NCBI RefSeq assembly: GCF_003046185.1
Contig: NZ_PZZL01000009.1
Span: 1-64,000, forward strand
Length of the DNA: 64,000 bases
Source: Phreatobacter oligotrophus
Lineage (GTDB): Bacteria; Pseudomonadota; Alphaproteobacteria; Rhizobiales; Phreatobacteraceae
Direction of reading: 5' to 3'
A program made the position numbers and the translations under genes. Position 1 is the stretch's first letter. Each line of letters opens with the position of its first letter. The notes below the pieces were generated by a model. The model was not told where the DNA came from and did no database searches. It was given only the letters and a program-made list of their open reading frames with translations. Below, one piece after another: positions 54,765 through 63,403 of the stretch.

Positions 54765-56354
54765 TTAGTAGCCGAGCGCCAGGCCGTCCTTGCGGGCGTC
54801 CGAGCCACCGACCAGAAAGCCCGACTTCTCGATCCGGATCATCTGGCCGCCGCCGATCGGCTTCACGGTGATGTCGACGTCATGGCCCATGGCGCGGACC
54901 TTCTCGATGGTCGCGGCCGGCCAGGTCGGCTCGACGGTGGTCTTCTCGCCCTCGAAGAAGGCGCGCGGCGAGTCGATCGCCTGCTGCGGGTCCATCCCGT
55001 AATCGACCGTGTTGCAGACGACGTGGGCATGGCCCGACGACTGGTAGCTGCCGCCCATCACGCCGAAGGAGCAGGTGACCTCACCCTTCTCCAGCATCAT
55101 CGCCGGAATGATCGTGTGCATCGGCCGCTTGCCGGGCCCGATGCAGTTCGGGTGGTCATCGTTGACGTTGAAGCTGGCGCCACGGTTCTGCAGCAGGATG
55201 CCGGTCTCGGGCGTGCAGATCTTCGAGCCGAAATGGTGGAAGATCGAGTTGATGAACGACACAGCCATCCGGTCGCGATCGACGATGGAGCAGTAGATCG
55301 TGTTGGTGCCGGGCGGCGGCGGGACGAGGCGCGGCGTACGCTTGGCCGGGTCGATCATCTTCGCCAGCACCTTGGCGAAGTCCTTGGAGATGAGCTGCTC
55401 GACCGTCACCTTCATCGCGGCGGGGTCGGCGATGTGGCTGTCGCGCAGCGAGTAGGCGAGGCGGGCCGCCTCGATGCCGATATGGAGCCGCTCTGGCGAG
55501 GTCGGGGACATGCCCTTCACGTCGAACTGCTCAAGGATGTTGAGGATGATCAGGGCGGTGATGCCCTGGCCGTTCGGCGGCAGCTCGGCGACTCCGACGC
55601 CCTTGTAGTCGCCGATCACCGGCGTCTCGACCGTGCCGCGATGGCTGGCGAGGTCCTCGAGCTCCAGGAAGCCGCCCTTGGCCTTGGTGGTGCGGATGAT
55701 GTCCTCGGCGACGCGGCCCTCGTAGAAGCCCTTGGCGCCCTTGGCAGCGATCTCCTCGAGCGTCGCGCCCAGCGCGGCGCTGGTCATGCGCTCGCCGGCG
55801 GTCGGCGCGCGGCCGTCCTTGAGGTAATGGCGGGCAGCGCCGGCGTCCTTGGCCAGGGCGGCCGCATCGGTCGGCCAGTCGAAGGCGACACGCGGCGTCA
55901 CCGGCCAACCCTCCTTGGCGTAGCGGATCGCCGGCTGCAGCACGCGGCCGAGGTCGAACCGGCCGTGCGTCCTGAGGATGGTCTCCCAGGCCTCGACCGC
56001 GCCGGGCACGGTGATGGCATGGACGCTGTCGGTCGGCACCGAGGTGAGGCCGGCTGAGCGCAGCTTCTCGGCGGTCACAGCCTTCGCGGCGCGCCCGGAG
56101 CCGTTATAGCCCCAGATCGACTTGCCCGGCTTGGAAATGAGGGTGAAGCAGTCGCCGCCGATGCCGGTCATGTGGGGCTCGACAACGGCCATGACGCCGA
56201 CGGCGGCGATGGCGGCGTCCGCCGCGGTGCCGCCGGCCTTCAGGATGTCGATGGCGGCAGCGGTGGCGAGCGGATGGGACGTCGCCGCCATGGCCTCGGT
56301 CGCATAGGCCGAGGAGCGGGCGGGGCCGTGGAAGTCGCGCATCGGATAGGTCAA
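54765..56354 (-). CDS. ggt: Gamma-glutamyltransferase family Ntn hydrolase
   Basis: A 529-residue Ntn-hydrolase of the gamma-glutamyltransferase family. 'ATSHPLATAAAIDILKAGGTAADAAIAA' and 'VEPHMTGIGGDCFTLI' are the large-subunit signatures. The autocatalytic Thr aligns with the T of 'GTNTIYCSIVDRDRMAVSFINSIFHHFGS', which begins the small subunit, and 'GGGQMIRI' closes the active site. No signal peptide is seen, so this cytoplasmic form may act on another gamma-glutamyl or amide compound. A TTG start at 56354 is preferred because AGGAGG lies eight bases away; the next ATG (56342) is 20 bases from it. Confidence 0.88.
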   Translation of the reverse strand: MTYPMRDFHGPARSSAYATEAMAATSHPLATAAAIDILKAGGTAADAAIAAVGVMAVVEPHMTGIGGDCFTLISKPGKSIWGYNGSGRAAKAVTAEKLRSAGLTSVPTDSVHAITVPGAVEAWETILRTHGRFDLGRVLQPAIRYAKEGWPVTPRVAFDWPTDAAALAKDAGAARHYLKDGRAPTAGERMTSAALGATLEEIAAKGAKGFYEGRVAEDIIRTTKAKGGFLELEDLASHRGTVETPVIGDYKGVGVAELPPNGQGITALIILNILEQFDVKGMSPTSPERLHIGIEAARLAYSLRDSHIADPAAMKVTVEQLISKDFAKVLAKMIDPAKRTPRLVPPPPGTNTIYCSIVDRDRMAVSFINSIFHHFGSKICTPETGILLQNRGASFNVNDDHPNCIGPGKRPMHTIIPAMMLEKGEVTCSFGVMGGSYQSSGHAHVVCNTVDYGMDPQQAIDSPRAFFEGEKTTVEPTWPAATIEKVRAMGHDVDITVKPIGGGQMIRIEKSGFLVGGSDARKDGLALGY

Positions 56355-56463
56355 GGGAGGTTCCTCCTGCCGCGGGTCTTTCGCCCGGGCCCAAAAACTG
56401 CCATCACCGGCGGCAGGGCCGCATTCTTGTTCTACCGGTAACACAAAATCCGGGCGGCCTGCC

Positions 56464-56483
56464 ACGACCCCGGCGGGTCGTGC
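56464..56483. promoter_or_regulatory. Perfect inverted repeat between ggt and the GlcG-like gene
   Basis: CACGACCC-CGGC-GGGTCGTG is an 8-4-8 palindrome roughly midway between the divergent starts, well placed for an operator controlling both. It could also fold in the leader RNA of the GlcG-like gene. Confidence 0.45.
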
Positions 56484-56500
56484 TTGTGCACGGAATGCAG

Positions 56501-56517
56501 GGCTTGTCGCAAGCCCG
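56501..56517. promoter_or_regulatory. Leader hairpin of the GlcG-like gene
   Basis: GGGCTTG-TCG-CAAGCCC is a perfect 7-bp stem with a 3-base loop, 60 bases before the GlcG-like ATG. It may be an RNA stabiliser or part of the same control region as the 56464 palindrome. Confidence 0.35.
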
Positions 56518-56576
56518 CGGCGACCGGGTGCAAGTGGCGCCGTCCGCCGGACAGGAGAGACCTTCCGGAGACGCCC

Positions 56577-57008
56577 ATGAGCCTGACCCTCGCCACCTGC
56601 CGCATCATCGCCGACACCGCCCTCGCCACGGGCCGCGAAAAGGGCATGAAGCCCCTCGGCATCGTCATCGTCGACGCCCGTGGCTCCGTCCGCCTGACCC
56701 TGGTCGAGGATGGCAACGCCCTCCTGCGGCCGGATATCGCTCACGGCAAGGCCTTCGGCTGCGTCGCGGTCGGCGTCGGTGGACGTGCTTTGGAGCGCAT
56801 GGCCAAGGAGCGGCCGCATTTCATCGGCGCCCTTGGCGGCCTCTCCCGCGACCGCCTGACGCCGGTGCCGGGCGGGGTGCTGATCCGCAATGCCGAGGGC
56901 GTTCTGCTCGGGGCGGTCGGCGTCTCCGGCGACACCTCGGACAATGACGAGGTCTGCGCGCTGGCCGGCATCGCCGCCGCCGGCCTCAAGGCCGACACCG
57001 GCGAGTGA
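56577..57008 (+). CDS. GlcG/HbpS-like heme-degrading family protein (DUF336)
   Basis: A 143-residue protein of the Haem_degrading (PF03928, formerly DUF336) family. 'LATCRIIADTALATGREKGMKPLGIVIVDARGSVRLTLVEDGNALLRPDIAHGKAFGCVAVG' is the family core, and 'PVPGGVLIRNAEGVLLGAVGVSGDTSDNDEVCALAGI' the closing glycine-rich loop. Known members bind or break down heme (HbpS) or accompany glycolate oxidase (GlcG). The ATG at 56577 is preferred to an upstream frame extension because GGAG precedes it. Divergent from ggt. Confidence 0.9.
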   Translation: MSLTLATCRIIADTALATGREKGMKPLGIVIVDARGSVRLTLVEDGNALLRPDIAHGKAFGCVAVGVGGRALERMAKERPHFIGALGGLSRDRLTPVPGGVLIRNAEGVLLGAVGVSGDTSDNDEVCALAGIAAAGLKADTGE

Positions 57009-57031
57009 GCCGGTCACGCCGGGTGCAAAAC

Positions 57032-57060
57032 AAAAGGCCGGTCGCTGGACCGGCCTTTTT
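57032..57060. terminator. Bidirectional Rho-independent terminator
   Basis: AAAAGGCCGGTC (57032-57043) pairs with GACCGGCCTTTT (57048-57059) around a 4-base loop, with A-runs on one side and T-runs on the other. It would stop both the GlcG-like gene (plus) and rpmF (minus), which converge here. It is the best intrinsic terminator in the window. Confidence 0.85.
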
Positions 57061-57082
57061 CATTCCCGACGATCGGATGCGA

Positions 57083-57274
57083 TCAGTCGTTGGTCGTGGT
57101 CTTCGGCTTCAGGATCTGCTTGCCGCGATACATGCCGGTCTTGAGGTCGACATGGTGGGGGCGGCGCAGGTTGCCCGAGTCCTTGTCCTCGACATAGGTC
57201 GGGGCAACGAGGGCATCGTGCGAGCGGCGCATGCCGCGACGCGAGGGCGACGTCTTTCTTCTCGGAACGGCCAT
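57083..57274 (-). CDS. rpmF: 50S ribosomal protein L32
   Basis: A 63-residue protein starting '[22 protein letters not shown]', the invariant L32 opening, continuing '[14 protein letters not shown]'. The zinc-ribbon cysteines of the C+ form are absent, so it is the zinc-free type common in alphaproteobacteria. It is a component of the large subunit near the peptidyl transferase centre. In many relatives plsX and fabH follow, but here the gene is alone with a strong terminator right after it. Confidence 0.98.
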   Translation of the reverse strand: MAVPRRKTSPSRRGMRRSHDALVAPTYVEDKDSGNLRRPHHVDLKTGMYRGKQILKPKTTTND

Positions 57275-57424
57275 GGAACTCTCTTCTGGCGGGCCGCAGG
57301 AGGAAGCCCCCCGGGCGATAGGCGAAATCGTGAGACGCGGGCCTATACACGCTTTCGGGCGGCCATGCCAGTGCCCGCCGCCCATTTTGTGAATCAGGCG
57401 TGACGGCCCCGGTCCCGCGGCCCG

Positions 57425-58456
57425 TTACGCCCGATAGGCGAATTGCAGCAAAAGCGTCCGCTGCAGGAACGAGAAATTGTTGTCCGAGCACAGCGTGACG
57501 ATGGTCTCGCCCTCGGCGCTCCGATGGGTGGCGATGCCCTCCATATTGTCGATCTGCGCCGACATGTCGCCCGACAGCACGATCGGCCCGTCCACTGTCG
57601 CTCCGGCGCGGATGGTGGCGAGTTCGATGCGGCGGATGCGGAAGGCCACGCCGCGCCAGGCCGAGAACCAGCGCTCCAGCAGCAGCATGTCACCGCCGGG
57701 CAGGAAGGCCAGATCGGTGACGTCGAAATCATTGGTGCGCTTCACCGCGAATTCGCGCGCCGGGCCGGTGCCGATCAGGAAACCGCGGATGTCGCCGGCG
57801 GCGTTCAGCGCCCGCTCCGAGATGGCGCAGAGCGTTCCGGCCAGGGCTGAGGGCCGCGGCAGGATGCCGAGCGCCTCGATGCCGCGATTGCCCGGCATCC
57901 GTTCCGAGCCCATGGGCACCGGTTGCGCCACGCCGCGGGCAAGGACGCCATCGCGGCCGAACGTGTCGAAGCGGAAGATGCGGTGGGTGCGCTCGACGCC
58001 GACATAGGCCGTGCCGCCCTCGATCCAGAGGCTCTCGGTGTCCCAGTTGCCGGTCTCGGCCAGCGGCCGGCCACCGGGACCCAGGATCGCCGCCATGCGC
58101 GCCTGCGACAGGCCCGAGGGGCGGGTGCCCTCCATGTCCAGCGTCGCGGTGAGCCACTGTCCCTGGTCGGAAATGGCGGTAAGGCGCCGCCCGGTCGGGT
58201 CCATGCGCAGCGACGACAGGCCGCCGAAGCCGCGATAGTCCGACTGCAGCTCCAGACCGCCTCGATAGGTGAAGGCGCCGAACTCGGTCTTCGCCGCGTC
58301 GCGCGGCATGAAGGCATTGATCGGGAACGAGCGGATGGTGACATCGACGGGCGCCGAGGGCACCGGCGTGCGCGCCGCCGCCGGGCGCGCCACGACCGGC
58401 AGCGCCAGGGCGCCGCCGGCAAGGCCAAGGACGTGGCGCCGCGTGGCGACGCGCAT
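57425..58456 (-). CDS. Esterase-like activity of phytase family protein
   Basis: A 343-residue secreted protein. A Tat signal (TRRHVLGLAGGALALP, then VARPAAA) directs it to the periplasm. The rest is the phytase-like beta-propeller (PF13449): 'FGGLSSLRMDPTGRRLTAISDQGQWLTATL', 'NWDTESLWIEGGTAYVGVERTHRIFRFD', 'NRGIEALGIL', 'NDFDVTDLAFLPGGDMLLLERWF' and 'NMEGIATH'. Substrate unknown; these are related to alkaline phytases. It starts inside the stop codon of cobT (ATGA), so it is expressed with the cobST operon for reasons that are not evident. Confidence 0.88.
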   Translation of the reverse strand: MRVATRRHVLGLAGGALALPVVARPAAARTPVPSAPVDVTIRSFPINAFMPRDAAKTEFGAFTYRGGLELQSDYRGFGGLSSLRMDPTGRRLTAISDQGQWLTATLDMEGTRPSGLSQARMAAILGPGGRPLAETGNWDTESLWIEGGTAYVGVERTHRIFRFDTFGRDGVLARGVAQPVPMGSERMPGNRGIEALGILPRPSALAGTLCAISERALNAAGDIRGFLIGTGPAREFAVKRTNDFDVTDLAFLPGGDMLLLERWFSAWRGVAFRIRRIELATIRAGATVDGPIVLSGDMSAQIDNMEGIATHRSAEGETIVTLCSDNNFSFLQRTLLLQFAYRA

Positions 58457-60354
58457 CAGGCGGCGCGACCGCGCAGGGCCGATGCGGTGCCGGCGCCAGC
58501 GGCGTCGTCGTCGAAGAGCTCGGCGAGCTTCTCGGTCATGGCGCCGCCCAGCTCCTCCGCATCCACGATGGTGACGGCGCGGCGATAGTAGCGCGTCACG
58601 TCGTGGCCGATGCCGATGGCGATGAGCTCCACCGGCGAGCGGGTCTCGATCTCCTCGATCACCCAGCGCAGGTGGCGTTCGAGATAGTTGCCCGGGTTCA
58701 CGGACAGGGTTGAATCATCCACCGGGGCGCCGTCCGAGATCATCATCAGGATCTTGCGCTGCTCGGAGCGACCGAGCAGGCGCTTGTGCGCCCAGTCCAG
58801 CGCCTCGCCGTCGATGTTCTCCTTGAGCAGGCCCTCGCGCATCATCAGGCCGAGATTCTTGCGCGCGCGCCGCCAGGGGGCGTCCGCCGCCTTGTAGATG
58901 ATGTGGCGCAGGTCGTTGAGGCGGCCCGGATTGGCCGGCTTGCCGTTCTGCAGCCAGTGCTCGCGCGACTGGCCGCCCTTCCAGGCGCGGGTGGTGAAGC
59001 CGAGGATCTCGACTTTCACGCCGCAGCGCTCCAGCGTCCGGGCGAGGATGTCGGCGCAGGTGGCCGCCACCGTGATGGGGCGGCCGCGCATCGAGCCCGA
59101 ATTGTCGAGCAGCAGGGTGACGACCGTGTCGCGGAAATTCGTGTCGCTCTCCTGCTTGAAGGAGAGCGCCGCCATCGGGTCCATGATGACGCGCGGCAGG
59201 CGGGCCGGGTCGAGGATGCCCTCTTCCAGGTCGAAGTTCCACGAGCGGTTCTGCTGCGCCATCAGGCGGCGCTGCAGGCGGTTGGCAAGCCGCGCCACCA
59301 CCGGGCCCAGATGCGAGAGCTGCTTGTCGAGATAGGCGCGCAGCCGGTCCAGCTCCTCCGCATCGCAGAGGTCCGGCGCATCGATGATCTCGTCGAACTT
59401 GGCCGTGAAGGGCTTGTATTCCGGTCCCTTGCGCTCCGCCGGCTGGCTCTTCGGCCGCCACGGCTCGCTGGCATCGTCCGCATCGCCGAGATCGTTCTCG
59501 TCGGGGAGTTCGGCGGTCTCGGCCTCGGAGGCTTCCTGGGCGCCGTCCGGCGCCTCGTCGGCCATCTCCTCGGCCTCGTCCATCTGCATGCCTTCGGAGG
59601 ATTCCTCGTCCTGGCTGTCCGGGCTCTCACCCGATTCCGGGCTCTCCTGCTCCTGGCTCTCGGAGTTGTCGTCGTCCTGATCGTCGTCGGAGCGGCCCTG
59701 CTCGTCGCCCATGTCGAGCGAGGTCAGGAGGTCGCGCACCGCCTTGCCGAAGGCGCGCTGGTTGTGCTCGAGGCCGACGAGCGCCTCGAGGTTCTTGCCG
59801 GCCTTGGCCTCGATCGTGTCGCGCCACAGGTCGACGATCTTCGCGGCATTGGCGGGGGCGGTCTGGCCGGTCAGCCTTTCGCGCACCATCAGGGCAAGGG
59901 CATCCTCCAGCGGCGCATCCGCCTTGTCGGTGATCTCCTCGTACTTGCCCATGCGGTGGTAGTGGTCTTCCAGCCGCGCGGTCAGATTCTGCGCGACGCC
60001 GGCCATGCGGTTGGAGCCGATGGCCTCGATGCGGGCATTCTCCACCGCCTCGAAGATCGCCCGCGCCGCCTGGCCGTCCGGCACAAGCGCGCGATGGACC
60101 TTGGAATTGTGGACCGCGAGGCGCAGCGCCATGGCGTCGCCATGGCCGCGCACGATGGCGGCATCCTTGGGCGAGAGCTTGCGCGGCGGCTCGGGCAGGC
60201 GCGCCTTGTCGCCGGCGAGGCCCGGCTTGTCCGGCGCATAGGTCACTTCCAGGTCGCGGCGGGCGATGGCGCGCATGCACGAGGCAACCGAGCGCTTGAA
60301 CGGCTCGGTCGGGCTCTCCTTGGTGTTCGGCTTGGCCTTCGAATTGGAGCTCAC
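58456..60354 (-). CDS. cobT: Cobaltochelatase subunit CobT
   Basis: A 632-residue CobT, the VWA subunit that works with CobS and CobN to insert cobalt into hydrogenobyrinic acid a,c-diamide in aerobic cobalamin synthesis. The N-terminal helical domain (about 1-215) is followed by a very acidic linker (about 220-310, rich in D/E/S/Q). The C-terminal VWA domain has the MIDAS site DNSGS (Asp417, Ser419, Ser421) in '[14 protein letters not shown]'. It starts with GTG, overlapping the stop of the GNAT gene (GTGA). CobN is not in this window. Confidence 0.96.
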   Translation of the reverse strand: MSSNSKAKPNTKESPTEPFKRSVASCMRAIARRDLEVTYAPDKPGLAGDKARLPEPPRKLSPKDAAIVRGHGDAMALRLAVHNSKVHRALVPDGQAARAIFEAVENARIEAIGSNRMAGVAQNLTARLEDHYHRMGKYEEITDKADAPLEDALALMVRERLTGQTAPANAAKIVDLWRDTIEAKAGKNLEALVGLEHNQRAFGKAVRDLLTSLDMGDEQGRSDDDQDDDNSESQEQESPESGESPDSQDEESSEGMQMDEAEEMADEAPDGAQEASEAETAELPDENDLGDADDASEPWRPKSQPAERKGPEYKPFTAKFDEIIDAPDLCDAEELDRLRAYLDKQLSHLGPVVARLANRLQRRLMAQQNRSWNFDLEEGILDPARLPRVIMDPMAALSFKQESDTNFRDTVVTLLLDNSGSMRGRPITVAATCADILARTLERCGVKVEILGFTTRAWKGGQSREHWLQNGKPANPGRLNDLRHIIYKAADAPWRRARKNLGLMMREGLLKENIDGEALDWAHKRLLGRSEQRKILMMISDGAPVDDSTLSVNPGNYLERHLRWVIEEIETRSPVELIAIGIGHDVTRYYRRAVTIVDAEELGGAMTEKLAELFDDDAAGAGTASALRGRAA

Positions 60355-60794
60355 GAAAGATCCTTTTTCAGCCAGATGCGGCGATGGCCGGGCGGAAAAT
60401 CGCCGAGCTCGCCGTAAACCTCGTATCCCAGCTTCTGGTAGAAGCCGTCTCCCTGGAAGGAGAAGGTGTCGACATAGATGTGGCGTGCGCCGCGCTTGGC
60501 CGCCAGCGCTTCGGCCTTGGCCATCAGCTCCGAGCCGATGCCGGTGCCGCGCAGCGCCTCATCGATCCACAGGAGTTCGATGAAGCACCAGTTCCACATG
60601 GTCGAGCCGACGATGCCGCCGCGGACGACACCGTCCTTGCGCACCGAGACCGCGAAGCGCTTCCACTTCGATGGCCCGGCCCTGGACGTGTTGTAGGCGG
60701 TGAGGCCCCGAACGACCGCGCGGGCCGTTTCGGCCACGCGGGTTTCGGCGGTGACGACCAGGCCGGCCTGCGATGGGATCGTCGGGCCGGCCAT
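60351..60794 (-). CDS. GNAT N-acetyltransferase inside the cobST operon
   Basis: A 147-residue GNAT enzyme. '[64 protein letters not shown]' carries the acetyl-CoA loop (RGTGIG) and the typical C-terminal 'FYxKxGF' motif. The substrate is not known. The ATG at 60794 follows cobS by 20 bases and its TGA overlaps the GTG of cobT, so it is an integral part of the operon. It could acetylate a cobalt-chelatase-related protein or be an unrelated passenger. Confidence 0.85.
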   Translation of the reverse strand: MAGPTIPSQAGLVVTAETRVAETARAVVRGLTAYNTSRAGPSKWKRFAVSVRKDGVVRGGIVGSTMWNWCFIELLWIDEALRGTGIGSELMAKAEALAAKRGARHIYVDTFSFQGDGFYQKLGYEVYGELGDFPPGHRRIWLKKDLS

Positions 60795-60814
60795 GGTGTT
60801 TCCTCCGCCGACCC

Positions 60815-61804
60815 TCAGCTCAGCGCCACGTTGACGGCGCTCTCCGGCAGCTCCTGGCCGAAGCAGCGCTGGTAGAACTCGGCGACCAGCGCCCGCTCCA
60901 GCTCGTCGCACTTGTTGAGGAAGGTGAGGCGGAAGGCGAAGCCGATATCCTTGAAGATGTCGGCGTTCTCCGCCCAGGTCAGCACGGTGCGCGGGCTCAT
61001 GACCGTCGACAGGTCGCCGTTCATGAAGGCGTTGCGGGTGAGGTCCGCCACGCGCACCATCTTGTTCACCTGGTCGCGGCCCTCGGCCGTCTTGGCGAAG
61101 CTCTTGGCCTTGGCGAGGATGATGCCGACCTCGTTGTCGTGCGGCAGGTAGTTCAGCGTGGTGACGATGGACCAGCGGTCCATCTGCGCCTGGTTGATCT
61201 GCTGCGTGCCGTGATAGAGGCCCGTCGTGTCGCCGAGGCCGACCGTGTTGGCGGTGGCGAAGAGGCGGAAGGCGGGATGAGGGCGGATGACCCGGCTCTG
61301 GTCGAGCAGGGTGAGGCGGCCCGAGGATTCCAGCACGCGCTGGATGACGAACATCACGTCCGGGCGGCCGGCATCGTACTCGTCGAAGACCAGCGCGACA
61401 TTGTGCTGGTAGGCCCAGGGCAGGATGCCGTCGCGGAATTCGGTGACCTGCTTGCCCTCCTTCAGCACGATCGCGTCCTTGCCGACGAGGTCGATGCGCG
61501 AGACGTGGCTGTCGAGGTTGACGCGGATGCAGGGCCAGTTGAGGCGGGCGGCGACCTGTTCGATATGGGTCGACTTGCCGGTGCCGTGATAGCCCGAGAC
61601 CATGACGCGGCGGTTGTGGGCGAAACCGGCGAGGATGGCGAGCGTGGTGGGCTTGTCGAACAGGTAGTCGGGATCGAGGTCCGGCACATGGTCGCCGCCG
61701 GCCGCGAAGGCCGGGACCTGCATGTCGGAATCGATGCCGAACGTCTGACGCACGGAAAGGGTCGTATCCGGGACGCCGGACACCTTGTCGGTCTGCACTG
61801 TCAC
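60815..61804 (-). CDS. cobS: Cobaltochelatase subunit CobS
   Basis: A 329-residue AAA+ (MoxR-type) ATPase subunit of cobaltochelatase. Walker A is '[20 protein letters not shown]' with Lys77, and Walker B is '[17 protein letters not shown]'. '[41 protein letters not shown]' contains the sensor and arginine-finger region typical of CobS. It starts with GTG at 61804, with GGAGG seven bases upstream. It is first in the cobS-GNAT-cobT-phytase-like operon. Confidence 0.96.
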   Translation of the reverse strand: MTVQTDKVSGVPDTTLSVRQTFGIDSDMQVPAFAAGGDHVPDLDPDYLFDKPTTLAILAGFAHNRRVMVSGYHGTGKSTHIEQVAARLNWPCIRVNLDSHVSRIDLVGKDAIVLKEGKQVTEFRDGILPWAYQHNVALVFDEYDAGRPDVMFVIQRVLESSGRLTLLDQSRVIRPHPAFRLFATANTVGLGDTTGLYHGTQQINQAQMDRWSIVTTLNYLPHDNEVGIILAKAKSFAKTAEGRDQVNKMVRVADLTRNAFMNGDLSTVMSPRTVLTWAENADIFKDIGFAFRLTFLNKCDELERALVAEFYQRCFGQELPESAVNVALS

Positions 61805-61955
61805 GAAAGAACCTCCGATGCCGCGCCCGGCGCAGCGTGACTTGTCTTCACGATCGGCGGCGACCTTACCAGATCGTCGCGCGCGCCCGGAAGGGTGCCC
61901 TTCGCGGGAATGCCATTCGAAATTCTGATGCGTCCGATCGACAGAGCGGCCCGTA

Positions 61956-62606
61956 TCAGCAGAAGCCGACGGATTTCAGGTAGTTGTAGGCCTGGATGAT
62001 CTCGCGCAGCTTGTCCTCGTGCGAACGATCGCCCCCGTTGGAATCGGGGTGGAGTCGCTTCGCCAGTTCCTTGAACCGCGCCTTGATCTCGGCCGCAGTG
62101 GCGTGAATGTCGAGATTGAGGGTGCTCAGCGCCTTGCGCTCGGCATTGCGGATCATCCGCCCCTCGGGCTCGGGAGCCCGCGCGCCCGGCTGGCGCCATT
62201 CCGCATCCTCGAACAGGCCGAAGGGGTCGGCGCCCTTGCGGGGGTCGAATCCCGCCCCGGTGCCGGCCGAGGCACGCGGCTCGGGCCTGCGACCCTCCTT
62301 CGTCCAGGAATTGACGCCCATGCTCCAGGTCGGCCGGTGGCCGGTCAGCGCATCCTTCTGATAGGCGGCGACCGCGGCGTCGTTCATGCCGGCGAAGTAG
62401 TTGTAGCTGGCGTTATATTCCTTCACGTGGTCCAGACAGAACCAGATGAACTCGCCCTCGCGGTCGCGGCCGAGCGGTGCGCGATGGGTCGCCTCGAGGT
62501 CGCAGTTCGGATGGGCGCAGACCCGCGTTCCGGGCCGCGCACGGGCGCGCCGGTCGTCCTCGGGCTTGACCCGGATGCGATCGAAATAGGGTGAGTCGGT
62601 CTTCAT
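61956..62606 (-). CDS. J-domain protein with N-terminal Cys/His region
   Basis: A 216-residue protein whose last 65 residues form a J domain: '[54 protein letters not shown]' with the HPD motif needed to stimulate DnaK. The N-terminal part (about 25-75) has '[17 protein letters not shown]...[21 protein letters not shown]', two Cys and a Cys/His pair that may bind zinc. The middle is disordered. This gene next to cobS is a conserved alphaproteobacterial arrangement. GTG and ATG alternatives lie further upstream without family-like sequence. Confidence 0.9.
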   Translation of the reverse strand: MKTDSPYFDRIRVKPEDDRRARARPGTRVCAHPNCDLEATHRAPLGRDREGEFIWFCLDHVKEYNASYNYFAGMNDAAVAAYQKDALTGHRPTWSMGVNSWTKEGRRPEPRASAGTGAGFDPRKGADPFGLFEDAEWRQPGARAPEPEGRMIRNAERKALSTLNLDIHATAAEIKARFKELAKRLHPDSNGGDRSHEDKLREIIQAYNYLKSVGFC

Positions 62607-62763
62607 GGAGCCATGCGAAGCGAAGCGCCGATTATGGGGTCCAGGGTGCGTCGCGGCAAGGCGAGCAGGCGCGCCGGGCCCCTCCGTCACCGCCTCTTGA
62701 CCGCCATGCGACGGCCTGTGCAGGGTCCGCGCCTCAACAAGACTGGTACCGGGAAACGCCGCC

Positions 62764-63372
62764 ATGGCCCTGACGCTGCACTCCTCGCCCTTCTCGCCCT
62801 TCGGCCGCAAGGTGAAGCTGGCGCTCCTGCATCTCGGGCTCATGGACCGCGTCACGGTCGTCGGCACCGACACGATGAACCCGGAGGATCCGATCCGCCG
62901 CGCCAACCCGCTCGGCAAGATCCCCGCCCTCGTGCAGGAGGACGGCACGGTCGTCTATGACAGCCGCGTCATCCTCGAGGCCCTCGACCTCCTCGCCGGC
63001 GGCGGCCGCATCCTCCCCGCCGAGCCGAAGGCGCGCATCGCCGCGCTGACCCTGCAGTCGCTGGCCGACGGCATCATGGATGCGCTCATTCTCACCCGCT
63101 ACGAGGCGATGTTCCACGAGGAGGCTGCGCGCTCGGAGAAGTGGGTCGCCCACCAGCGTGGCAAGGTCGAGCGCGCCATGGCGGCGCTGGAAGCCGCTCC
63201 CCCGGCGCTCGCCGTCACTGTCGGCACCATCACGCTGGCCTGCGCGCTCGGCTATCAGGACATCCGGTTCGAGGGCGCCTGGCGCAAGACCCATCCCAGC
63301 CTCGTCGCCTGGCTGGACCGTTTTGTCGCGCAGATGCCGGCGGCCTGGGAGCAGACGGCGCCGAAGAGCTGA
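62764..63372 (+). CDS. Glutathione S-transferase family protein
   Basis: A 202-residue GST. The N-terminal thioredoxin-like domain runs through 'LHSSPFSPFGRKVKLALLHLGL' (Ser/Phe region in place of the usual Cys) and 'NPLGKIPALVQEDGTVVYDSRVILEAL', which holds the glutathione-binding cis-Pro and the Asp-Ser pair. The helical C-terminal domain follows from about residue 85. It conjugates or reduces electrophiles in the cytoplasm; substrates unknown. It sits between the J-domain gene and ccmB. Confidence 0.92.
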   Translation: MALTLHSSPFSPFGRKVKLALLHLGLMDRVTVVGTDTMNPEDPIRRANPLGKIPALVQEDGTVVYDSRVILEALDLLAGGGRILPAEPKARIAALTLQSLADGIMDALILTRYEAMFHEEAARSEKWVAHQRGKVERAMAALEAAPPALAVTVGTITLACALGYQDIRFEGAWRKTHPSLVAWLDRFVAQMPAAWEQTAPKS

Positions 63373-63403
63373 GGCTCAGGCGAGGGGCCGGACCCGTCCG
63401 GCC

